This document shows, piece after piece, positions 1-5,326 of a stretch of DNA of 9,754 nucleotides (position 1 is the stretch's first letter; every line of letters starts with the position of its first letter). The notes under the pieces were generated by a model. It ran no database searches. It saw only the letters and a list, made by a program, of their open reading frames with translations, and was not told the DNA's origin. Source of the stretch: DAOOOU01 sp964435635 (GTDB lineage Bacteria > Bacillota_I > Bacilli_A > RF39 > UBA660); contig CAYSZU010000026.1 in assembly GCA_964435635.1 (NCBI GenBank), positions 1 to 9,754 of the forward strand, read 5' to 3'. The position numbers and the translations under genes are program-made.

Positions 1-17
1 TGAATTTTAAGCAAATT

Positions 18-44
18 AAAAAATGAGCAATGCTCATTTTTTTT
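18..44. terminator. Bidirectional intrinsic terminator at left edge
   Basis: An inverted repeat ATGAGC / GCTCAT with a 3-nt loop is flanked by six A on the left and eight T on the right. It can therefore act as a rho-independent terminator in both directions. Leftward it would end the transcript of the kinase-like gene, whose stop codon lies about 140 bases upstream. Rightward it could serve a plus-strand gene ending before the window. The short GC part of the stem makes the strength uncertain. Nothing else recognisable is seen in bases 1-17. Confidence 0.65.
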
Positions 45-102
45 ATCCAATTATCTCTTACTAAATTAGCTTCCCTTTATTTATGGGGCTTCCCAGCGTT
101 TT

Positions 103-124
103 TGTAGCCTACATGTAGTCTACG
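103..124. repeat. Two-copy tandem array of an 11-bp palindromic repeat (left array)
   Basis: Two copies with an 11-bp period read TGTAGCCTAC and TGTAGTCTAC, separated by one base. Each unit is a GTAG-N-CTAC palindrome, and the junction of the two units forms a second palindrome, CTACATGTAG. A T-rich block (GTTTTTG) precedes the array, as it also does at the related array at 758-790. The two arrays are in the same orientation and bracket the kinase-like gene. No known element was recognised. The rest of 45-181 shows only a short TGGG/CCCA hairpin near 84-95 and a CCTTA/TAAGG palindrome near 143-153. Confidence 0.75.
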
Positions 125-181
125 GAGAAACTCTTAACGATACCTTAATAAGGCTTAGCAATTTTTTTCCTGTTTATTATT

Positions 182-712
182 TTATTTAAAAATATTTAAA
201 ATATCATCATTTGAAGTATCAATAAAATTTATATCTTTTTCACTACATATTTTTTCAATATCACTACTAATAGTGATTAATTCATTAAATATATCCAGTA
301 ACTCTTCGTAATTTTTTTTATTTGTCCAACCACCATTAGTATATTTTTTTATTTCTTTAATTTTTTTCTCTGGTGTTATATTTGGATAGCCAAGATAATA
401 AATATCCCACTTATCCCTATCCATATACTTCAAAATATCTTGAGGGAGAATATGGGCAGAATCTAATATAAAGAATTCATCATCTTTAGATTCGGCTATT
501 TCAATAAATCTTGATAAAAAAAGTGATAATAATTTACTTGATTCTTCATTTATTATTACATTGCTAGTAATTCCAACATTTGGAAAATTATGTTTAAAAC
601 TAGAAGCAAAATAATCTATTGGTATATGATTAGTATTATACTTTTTGCATAATTCTGTTGCTAACCGTGATTTACCACTTTTAGCAACTCCGCCAATAAA
701 AATATTTTTCAT
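182..712 (-). CDS. Small P-loop kinase-like ATPase, function unknown
   Basis: This 176-residue protein begins with a beta strand followed by a Walker A loop, GVAKSGKS (residues 8-15). A Walker B-like strand, FFILDSAHI (80-88), carries Asp84. The segment YYLGYPNITPEKKIKEI (105-121), a following Trp129 and a C-terminal FIDTS motif (163-167) resemble small nucleoside/nucleotide-kinase-fold proteins common in Clostridia and Bacilli that are labelled only as AAA-family or P-loop kinases. The phosphate acceptor is unknown. Asp33 in IPIDYF sits where such kinases bind substrate, which is an inference. No signal peptide or membrane segment is present. The start codon has a GGTGA ribosome binding site about 5 nt upstream. 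The gene has its own promoter, lies beyond the rpsI terminator, looks more AT-rich than the ribosomal genes, and is bracketed by related repeat arrays, so it may be an acquired cassette. Confidence 0.85.
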   Translation of the reverse strand: MKNIFIGGVAKSGKSRLATELCKKYNTNHIPIDYFASSFKHNFPNVGITSNVIINEESSKLLSLFLSRFIEIAESKDDEFFILDSAHILPQDILKYMDRDKWDIYYLGYPNITPEKKIKEIKKYTNGGWTNKKNYEELLDIFNELITISSDIEKICSEKDINFIDTSNDDILNIFK

Positions 713-734
713 ATTTTCACCATCCTACATAACT

Positions 735-763
735 ATTATACCATTTTGGTGAGTTTTTGTAAC
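735..763 (-). promoter_or_regulatory. SigA-type promoter of the kinase-like gene, -35 inside the repeat array
   Basis: On the minus strand GTTACA (763-758), a 17-bp spacer and a perfect TATAAT (740-735) lie just upstream of the kinase-like gene. The expected start of transcription near 728 leaves a leader of about 15 nt that contains the ribosome binding site. The -35 hexamer is contributed by the promoter-proximal unit of the repeat array, whose G-to-A change relative to the other units (TGTAACCTAC rather than TGTAGCCTAC) creates it. A protein that bound the array would therefore compete with RNA polymerase; this last point is inference. Confidence 0.7.
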
Positions 764-790
764 CTACCTGTAGCCTACTTGTAGCCTACG
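758..790. repeat. Three-copy tandem array of the 11-bp palindromic repeat (right array)
   Basis: Three units with an 11-bp period read TGTAACCTAC, TGTAGCCTAC and TGTAGCCTAC, separated by single bases C and T. Units two and three keep the GTAG-N-CTAC palindrome. The array is preceded by GTTTTTG, like the left array at 103-124, and both arrays end with a G after the last CTAC. The first units of the two arrays are 655 bp apart, with the kinase-like gene between them. Possible roles are operator sites, recombination boundaries or a dispersed repeat. None is proven by this window. Confidence 0.8.
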
Positions 791-828
791 ACGCTAATTT
801 TGTTTGCAAATCACCTAGCTTAACACAT

Positions 829-855
829 AAAAAAGCCCGAATATTCGGGCTTTTT
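829..855 (-). terminator. Strong intrinsic terminator of the rplM-rpsI operon
   Basis: An AAGCCCGAAT / ATTCGGGCTT stem with a GC-rich core is followed on the minus strand by a six-T tract, 22 bases after the rpsI stop codon. The plus-strand flank also has five T after the stem, so it may work in both directions. It separates the ribosomal protein operon from the downstream kinase-like gene. Confidence 0.92.
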
Positions 856-877
856 GAAACATTGAAATAGTTCTTTT

Positions 878-1297
878 TTATCGCTTAGAAAACTGTGGAG
901 CCCGTCTTGCTTTTTTCAAGCCTGGCTTTTTACGTTCTTTAATTCTTGGATCTCTTGTTACATAACCTTCAACTTTTAACTGACGACGATATGAATCTTC
1001 GCGAGTCTGGTCAGTATTTGCATCATATAGTAATAACGCTCTTGTTATTCCTAATCTAATTGCTCCTGTTTGACCAGAGAAGCCTCCGCCTTTAACAACA
1101 ACATCAACATCAAATTTATCTGCGTTATCTGTTACTACTAAAGGTCCTTTTAAATCCATTACTAAAGTTGCATAAGGCATATAATCATTAACATCAGTTC
1201 CGTTAACGGTTATTTTTCCTTTTCCTGATGTCATTCTTACTTGAGCGCTTGATCTCTTACGACGACCTGTTGCGGCCCATACTTGTTTTGAACTCAT
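878..1297 (-). CDS. rpsI: 30S ribosomal protein S9 (uS9)
   Basis: This 139-residue basic protein of the small ribosomal subunit head has a C-terminal tail that reaches the P-site tRNA. It is recognised by GRRKRSSAQVR near the N-terminus (residues 11-21), the VVKGGGFSGQTGAIRLGITRAL core (about 67-88) and the canonical C-terminal ending KKARRAPQFSKR. It is slightly longer than the roughly 130-residue Bacillus protein because of a short N-terminal extension. The start has an AGGAGG ribosome binding site about 8 nt upstream. It lies 13 bases after rplM, the universal L13-S9 pair, and shares the rplM promoter. No anomalies are seen. Confidence 0.98.
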   Translation of the reverse strand: MSSKQVWAATGRRKRSSAQVRMTSGKGKITVNGTDVNDYMPYATLVMDLKGPLVVTDNADKFDVDVVVKGGGFSGQTGAIRLGITRALLLYDANTDQTREDSYRRQLKVEGYVTRDPRIKERKKPGLKKARRAPQFSKR

Positions 1298-1310
1298 CTT
1301 ATAATCCTCC

Positions 1311-1742
1311 TTAATTAACTTTCATCTCGATTGGCTTTTGTGCTTGTTGATTATGTTTATCATCAGCATAAACAAACAGCTTTCGATACATGTCACCACC
1401 AAGAGTTCCCTTAGGTAACATTCCTTTAACTGCTTTTTCAACCATTTCAACTGGATACTTTGCTTTCATTTCTCCACCAGTACGTTCTCTTAAACCTCCT
1501 GGATAACCACTATGATTATAATACATCTTTTTGGCTTCTTTATTTCCAGTTAATTTAACTTTTGAAGCATTAATAACAATAACATAATCTCCACAGTCAA
1601 CGTGTGGCGTAAATGTAACTTTATGTTTTCCTTTTAGGATATGAGCTACTTTTGTAGCTAATCTACCTAAGCTAATATTTTCAGCGTCAAAAACATACCA
1701 GTTGCGTTCAACTGCTTCTTTCTTTTCCATGTAAGTTTTCAT
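1311..1742 (-). CDS. rplM: 50S ribosomal protein L13 (uL13)
   Basis: This 143-residue early-assembly protein of the large subunit binds 23S rRNA. Diagnostic segments are WYVFDAENISLGRLATKVA (residues 15-33), the GKHKVTFTPHVDCGDYV stretch (38-54), YYNHSGYPGGLRER (74-87) and KGMLPKGTLGGDMYRKL (106-122). The length matches the family (about 145). The chosen ATG has an AAGGAAGG ribosome binding site about 10 nt upstream; a second Met at residue 5 is less well placed. It is the first gene of a two-gene operon with rpsI. A consensus promoter and a leader of about 75 nt lie upstream, so autogenous control by L13 is likely. Confidence 0.98.
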   Translation of the reverse strand: MKTYMEKKEAVERNWYVFDAENISLGRLATKVAHILKGKHKVTFTPHVDCGDYVIVINASKVKLTGNKEAKKMYYNHSGYPGGLRERTGGEMKAKYPVEMVEKAVKGMLPKGTLGGDMYRKLFVYADDKHNQQAQKPIEMKVN

Positions 1743-1817
1743 CTATTTATTTCCTTCCTTTGTTTCATCAATTCAACCTTCCCAGTGTTAAAGAGAATCC
1801 GCAAATAAAATGTACCA
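1743..1817 (-). ncRNA. Probable L13 autoregulatory leader (rplM 5' UTR)
   Basis: The predicted rplM transcript starts near 1817 and has a leader of about 75 nt. The leader contains GGATTCTCTTTAACACTGGG followed by AAGG, which resembles my recollection of the conserved core of the Firmicutes L13 ribosomal-protein leader, in which excess L13 is thought to repress its own operon. A CTCTTT segment can pair partly with the AAAGGAAG at the ribosome binding site, giving a possible sequestration mechanism. The family match is from memory and no covariance model was run. Confidence 0.5.
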
Positions 1818-1823
1818 TTTAAA

Positions 1824-1852
1824 ATTATATGTAATTGCCCACCATTTGTCAA
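1824..1852 (-). promoter_or_regulatory. Perfect-consensus SigA promoter for rplM-rpsI
   Basis: On the minus strand, TTGACA (1852-1847), a 17-bp spacer and TATAAT (1829-1824) match the vegetative consensus at all twelve hexamer positions. It begins 21 bases after the stop codon of the preceding small gene, so rplM-rpsI can be transcribed strongly and independently of the truA operon. The predicted start point is near 1817. Confidence 0.92.
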
Positions 1853-1854
1853 AC

Positions 1855-1883
1855 AAAAAGTGCCAATAAAGCCTATTTTATTG
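1855..1883 (-). terminator. Weak terminator-like hairpin after the 103-residue gene
   Basis: A 7-bp AT-rich stem (CAATAAA / TTTATTG) overlaps the stop codon of the small unknown gene. After four bases it is followed on the minus strand by five T, just before the rplM -35 element. With almost no GC pairs it would be leaky at best. Confidence 0.3.
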
Positions 1884-2184
1884 ACATTTGTTGGTATTTT
1901 TCGGAATTACTAACCGCTTCACACAAAACTCTTAATTCCTCTAGGGCCTCGCGAGTTTTTAAACGATGCGTATTTGCTCGACGGGCAATACTTCTAGCCA
2001 CTAATAAAACGTTATAATAAATATAGCGATCTTCTTCCTCAATTTCTTTTTCTTCAGTACTAATATATTGTAGTAATTGCACAATAAGTGGCGCTAGTGT
2101 GCTTGCTGCCTTCTTCGATCTAACCATTTTAATTAAATTGTCTTCCACCCGATAAATATTCATTTCTTCTTTAGCTTCTGTCAT
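1873..2184 (-). CDS. Small all-helical protein of unknown function between truA and rplM
   Basis: I do not recognise this 103-residue protein. It looks wholly alpha-helical and soluble, with no signal peptide or membrane segment. It has a hydrophobic helix at about 25-41 (STLAPLIVQLLQYI), an acidic patch EEKEIEEEDRY (45-55), a basic stretch RSIARRANTHRLKTR (69-83) and a final helix to about residue 98. The ATG follows the truA stop after one base and has a GAGGTGG ribosome binding site inside the end of truA, so coupled translation is likely. Met8 is a possible but poorer start. In B. subtilis rplM follows truA directly, so this gene is an addition to a conserved cluster. The basic and acidic patches and the neighbours would fit an RNA- or ribosome-linked role, which is speculation. 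Confidence 0.8.
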   Translation of the reverse strand: MTEAKEEMNIYRVEDNLIKMVRSKKAASTLAPLIVQLLQYISTEEKEIEEEDRYIYYNVLLVARSIARRANTHRLKTREALEELRVLCEAVSNSEKYQQMSIK

Positions 2185-2185
2185 T

Positions 2186-2902
2186 TTAGTATTCCACCTC
2201 CATTAAATATAATCCGTTAGCCGGAGCTTTTGTACAATCAATATTACTTTTATTAAGAAGGTCATTAATGTATTCTAGATCTTTTTTGCCCTGACCAACT
2301 TCAATTAACGCTCCAACCATATTTCTAATCATGTAGCGATAAAAACTTTTTCCTGTAAATGTTATTATAACCTTTTTTTTAGATTTTACAACTTTTATTT
2401 TATCTACTATTGCCTCATAACTGTTTCTCGGCCCAGAAACAAAATTTATATAATTGTGACTCCCACTCATTAATTTCGCTGCTTTTCTCATTTTTCTGAT
2501 ATTAAACTTGTAATCATAGCAGTAAGCATAATCTATTAATAAAGGATTGTCCTTTCGACAATATATGTGATATTCATAACTTTTCTTCTTCACCATAAAG
2601 CGAGCATGAAAATTATTATCTACTTCCTGACAGTCTAGAATTCTAACGTGATCTACTAGAATTCGGTTTAAAGCAAAGATTAAATTTTGGGGATGAATAG
2701 AAATGTCTAAATCAAAATGAGCTCTTTGGCCAAAGGCATGTACGCCTCGATCGGTTCGACCAGCGCCTTTTATCGTTACTGGTTTTTTATTTATGATTGA
2801 TAAACACCGCTCGATTTCGTTTTGAACGGTTTGCTGGTTATTTAGCTTTTGAAAACCATAACATTTACTGCCGTCATAGGCAATTTTAATTAAGTATCTC
2901 AT
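2186..2902 (-). CDS. truA: tRNA pseudouridine(38-40) synthase TruA
   Basis: This 238-residue enzyme converts uridines 38, 39 and 40 of the tRNA anticodon arm to pseudouridine. The catalytic motif GAGRTDRGVHA (residues 46-56) contains the nucleophile Asp51. The N-terminal IAYDGSKCYGFQ (7-18) and the C-terminal FYRYMIRNMVGALIEVG (187-203) are also family hallmarks, and the length is normal (about 240-250). The start codon overlaps the upstream ecfT stop codon as TAATG and has only a weak GCGGG ribosome binding site, so translation is probably coupled to ecfT. The position after the ECF genes and before rplM-rpsI is the usual one in Bacilli. Confidence 0.97.
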   Translation of the reverse strand: MRYLIKIAYDGSKCYGFQKLNNQQTVQNEIERCLSIINKKPVTIKGAGRTDRGVHAFGQRAHFDLDISIHPQNLIFALNRILVDHVRILDCQEVDNNFHARFMVKKKSYEYHIYCRKDNPLLIDYAYCYDYKFNIRKMRKAAKLMSGSHNYINFVSGPRNSYEAIVDKIKVVKSKKKVIITFTGKSFYRYMIRNMVGALIEVGQGKKDLEYINDLLNKSNIDCTKAPANGLYLMEVEY

Positions 2903-3645
2903 TATCTAACCCGCATTATATACAAGATAATTATAAATAAATGAAGACCTAAATAGCTAACATCAATTATCCCGATTTTTTTACGGTAAGGATATTTTTT
3001 TGGCTGACTATCGGCTAATTTATATTTCATTTCGCTTTTATATTCAGCTAACTTAGCCCCGGTTTTCTGGCGAATTAACTTCCGCTTTTTAAATATCATC
3101 AGCTTCTTAATGATAAAGTTTTTTTGAGTAAAATCTTTTCCGATTAGGGCTTGAGCATCTATAATCTCAGTTCGCGAACCTAAATTATAATATATTTTTT
3201 TAAGAAAATAAGCAATCTTAATCTCTATCTTCTGATGGTTTAAACCTAAAAAATTAAAGGTATTTAATACTTTTGATATGCCCCGGCCAATCTTGTCTGG
3301 AGGTGTCGTAAAAATTATTGCTAAAGTGTATACAACAATAAATATTATTTTTAAACAAATAGATATTATATCTACTATAATAAAGTTTAAACGATAAAGA
3401 ATTATCGACAAAGGTAATACCAATAACATTAGTTTCATAACGGGTAACATATAATATTTTAAATGAAGATTACTAAAAATAATATTTAATACTATTATTA
3501 TCGACATAATTAATAATAAATAATAATCATAGCGAAAAAAACAAGCAAGAATAAAGATTAAATAGCAACAAACTTTAATAACCGCATTTAAATTATGGAA
3601 TACCGAATTACCCGGTTGATAAGTACAGCCATATTTATTTGACAT
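2902..3645 (-). CDS. ecfT: Divergent ECF transporter transmembrane protein EcfT-like
   Basis: The 247-residue membrane protein matches the energy-coupling transmembrane subunit of group II ECF vitamin/metal importers by location and architecture. It has an N-terminal region (NSVFHNLNAVIKV, 13-25), hydrophobic helices at about 26-38, 41-57, 66-84 and 87-113, then TTPPDKIGRGISKVL (113-127), a cytosolic coupling region and a last helix at about 232-244. The coupling motif normally read as DAQRARG is DAQALIG here (163-169). The second ARG motif is apparently YKL (208-210). The stretch between them is unusually charged. The arginines that normally dock the ATPases are therefore missing or replaced by Lys. 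Translation starts 11 bases inside the preceding ATPase gene, with an AGGCGGTG ribosome binding site. Family assignment is secure; transport activity is doubtful. Confidence 0.88.
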   Translation of the reverse strand: MSNKYGCTYQPGNSVFHNLNAVIKVCCYLIFILACFFRYDYYLLLIMSIIIVLNIIFSNLHLKYYMLPVMKLMLLVLPLSIILYRLNFIIVDIISICLKIIFIVVYTLAIIFTTPPDKIGRGISKVLNTFNFLGLNHQKIEIKIAYFLKKIYYNLGSRTEIIDAQALIGKDFTQKNFIIKKLMIFKKRKLIRQKTGAKLAEYKSEMKYKLADSQPKKYPYRKKIGIIDVSYLGLHLFIIILYIMRVR

Positions 3646-4459
3646 CGCGATACACCGCCTTTAATAATTCCTTGATATCAATATAGGGTAAAATATTATG
3701 GCCTTGTTCCTGGCATGTCTTTATGAACCGGATAATCTTAGGCATAGCTATATATCTATATAATTTATCATCATAAAAATCATTCTTAGTTCCAATATAA
3801 TCGAGGTTCCCGTTGTTGATAACTATGACGTTATCAACAAGGTCTAATAAGAAACTAACGTCATTAGTAATTAACAGAATTGTTTTATTTGATTTAATTT
3901 TTAGTTTTTTAAGTAATTTTTTAATAATATCTTTATCCCGATAGTTAAAGCCTTTTTCAAAATGATCAAGAATAATTACTTTTGGGTTATGACAAAGCGC
4001 AATAGCCAATTGCAATTTTTTTTGATGAGAATAACAAAGCTTATTTGGGTCTATTGAAAGCATTTCCTCCTCTAGTCCAACTAACTTTAAGGCATCTTTA
4101 GCCTTTTTTTCAATATCAGCTTTTAGGCCGAAATTTTTAATAGTTTCTGCTATCTCTTGATAAACAGTATTGTTTGAGAAGGTTTTTGGTTGGCGATAAA
4201 CATAAGCAATATCTTTTCTAAGTATCTCAACTTCACGAAGATGAGTTTTTCGATCTATTTTTGTCTCCCCTAAGTAAAAAGCTCCCCCCGTAGGTTTTAG
4301 CATGGCAGTAAACATAGCACCTAAAACATCCTCTTGGTTATTAATGATTGCCGTTATTTTTCCACTATTAAAGGTATAATCTATTTTATTTAGAAGGTTT
4401 TTAGTTCTATTAGTATCGGCGTCTTGTTGATAAGTAAGTTTTTCTAATCTTATTTCCAT
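3635..4459 (-). CDS. ecfA2: Degenerate ECF ATPase (EcfA2 position), no Walker A
   Basis: The 274-residue protein keeps the overall ABC-ATPase layout and sits in the EcfA2 slot, but the catalytic motifs are gone. The P-loop position (about 40-50) reads NNQEDVLGAMF instead of GxxGSGKST. The Q-loop Gln is Arg89. The LSGGQ signature is CYSHQ (142-146). Walker B is VIILDH (161-166), with His in place of the catalytic Glu. The D-loop is GFN (170-172), and the H-loop His is Asn199 (ITND). The fold-defining text around these sites (AMLKPTGG at 52-59, KKLQLAIALCHNPKVIILD at 147-165) is still clear. A GGAGG ribosome binding site precedes the ATG, which overlaps the upstream gene by 10 bases. The frame is intact, so it is not an obvious pseudogene. 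ATP hydrolysis, and probably ATP binding, is not expected. Confidence 0.9.
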   Translation of the reverse strand: MEIRLEKLTYQQDADTNRTKNLLNKIDYTFNSGKITAIINNQEDVLGAMFTAMLKPTGGAFYLGETKIDRKTHLREVEILRKDIAYVYRQPKTFSNNTVYQEIAETIKNFGLKADIEKKAKDALKLVGLEEEMLSIDPNKLCYSHQKKLQLAIALCHNPKVIILDHFEKGFNYRDKDIIKKLLKKLKIKSNKTILLITNDVSFLLDLVDNVIVINNGNLDYIGTKNDFYDDKLYRYIAMPKIIRFIKTCQEQGHNILPYIDIKELLKAVYRDVK

Positions 4460-5235
4460 ATTGCCTCCATTAATTGCTGATCATTAAAATATATTTCATT
4501 TATCATTCCATACCATTTTAACTGAATTGATAAATCGACAATAAAAGGTAATGAAAAGCCGAGTCTCTTAAATAGTTTTTCCTCCATTACAATCTGTTTT
4601 AGTGGACCTTCAAAAGCAATTTTGTGATTATACAAGCAAATAACATATTCGGTATATAGTAATTCTTCCATATCAGTTGTAACGTTTATTAAATAAATTC
4701 CATTTGTTTGTAAATACATTAGAAATTTGTTAACGAATTCTTCATCTAACTCAATTAATATGTCATCTAAGGCAATATATTTTGGCTTCATAATAAGATA
4801 AGAAAGGATTTTTATTTTCATCTTTTCAACGTAGTTTAAGCTACTAATTGCAATATTAGCAAAATCTATTAAGTTAAAATATTCTAATAGTTCCTTTGCT
4901 TGCACAACAATTTCTTTAGGTTTTATATTTTGATTTTCTAACGGATACCTTAATTCGTCAATAACCCTTTCCTTAATTAAAATATCGTTTTTAAAAACAA
5001 CCGCAAAATATCTTCTTAGCAATTTAAAATTTGCATCATTTAAATCTATTGCATTTATTAAGATTGTCCCCGTCCCTTTTTCTCGGCCGGAAAGCAAATT
5101 TAATAACGTTGTTTTCCCTGATTGCGAAGGACCAATAATACTACACGAACAAAGCGGCAAAGAAAAACTAATATTATCAAAAATAACATTATTTTGATAT
5201 TTAAACGATAAATTTTTTATCTTTATGCTGTTCAT
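4450..5235 (-). CDS. ecfA1: Partly degenerate ECF ATPase (EcfA1 position), Walker A retained
   Basis: The protein is 261 residues from the preferred start. An ATG four codons earlier (5247) lacks a ribosome binding site and lies at the predicted transcription start, while the chosen ATG follows GGGTGAG. Walker A, GPSQSGKT (35-42), is intact, so ATP binding is plausible. The Q-loop Gln is Lys82 (VFKN). The LSGGQ signature aligns without gaps to LNYVE (133-137). Walker B ends LDD (156-158), with Asp for the catalytic Glu. The D-loop is ELD, and the H-loop His is Thr187. It is the first gene of the ECF-truA unit, as in the B. subtilis ybxA order. In ABC dimers each Walker A site works with the partner's signature motif, and here the partner's is CYSHQ, so neither composite site looks catalytic. 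Confidence 0.9.
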   Translation of the reverse strand: MNSIKIKNLSFKYQNNVIFDNISFSLPLCSCSIIGPSQSGKTTLLNLLSGREKGTGTILINAIDLNDANFKLLRRYFAVVFKNDILIKERVIDELRYPLENQNIKPKEIVVQAKELLEYFNLIDFANIAISSLNYVEKMKIKILSYLIMKPKYIALDDILIELDEEFVNKFLMYLQTNGIYLINVTTDMEELLYTEYVICLYNHKIAFEGPLKQIVMEEKLFKRLGFSLPFIVDLSIQLKWYGMINEIYFNDQQLMEAIWK

Positions 5236-5253
5236 TTGCTCACCCATTAAGTT

Positions 5254-5282
5254 ATTATACCCTAAATAAGAAAAAAGAAAAG
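5254..5282 (-). promoter_or_regulatory. Promoter for the ECF-truA operon
   Basis: A perfect TATAAT -10 (5259-5254) lies about 20 bases upstream of the preferred ecfA1 start. The -35 region is poor: CTTTTC at 17 bp or TTTTCT at 16 bp. It overlaps the 3' arm and T tract of the divIC terminator. The predicted transcription start near 5247 argues that the ATG at 5247 is not used. An almost leaderless mRNA with only GGGTGAG before the ATG is expected. Confidence 0.55.
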
Positions 5283-5319
5283 GACTCTCTTCGTAATATT
5301 TATTTAATATAGTCCTTTT
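5270..5319 (-). terminator. Intrinsic terminator after divIC
   Basis: The perfect 9-bp inverted repeat AAAAGGACT / AGTCCTTTT (5278-5286 and 5311-5319) encloses a 24-base AT-rich loop. On the minus strand it is followed by C and six T, eight bases after the divIC stop codon. The long loop weakens it somewhat. It marks the boundary between the division gene and the ECF operon. Confidence 0.75.
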
Positions 5320-5326
5320 AAGGCTT

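Noticed and set aside
103..790. CRISPR array or integron attC sites for the GTAG-N-CTAC arrays
   Set aside because: Units are only about 10 bp with single-base spacers, so this is not CRISPR. No integron core consensus or integrase gene is visible, and the enclosed gene has its own promoter.
1835..2017. Open frame of 60 codons on the plus strand
   Set aside because: It lies antisense to the small truA-linked gene and the rplM promoter, has no ribosome binding site context and gives a composition unlike a real protein.
3635..5235. Calling the two ATPases pseudogenes
   Set aside because: Both frames are full length, have good ribosome binding sites and overlap correctly; only catalytic motifs are changed, so they are listed as coding sequences.
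5245..5247. ATG at 5247 as the ecfA1 start
   Set aside because: It has no ribosome binding site and falls at the predicted transcription start; the ATG at 5235 has GGGTGAG correctly spaced.
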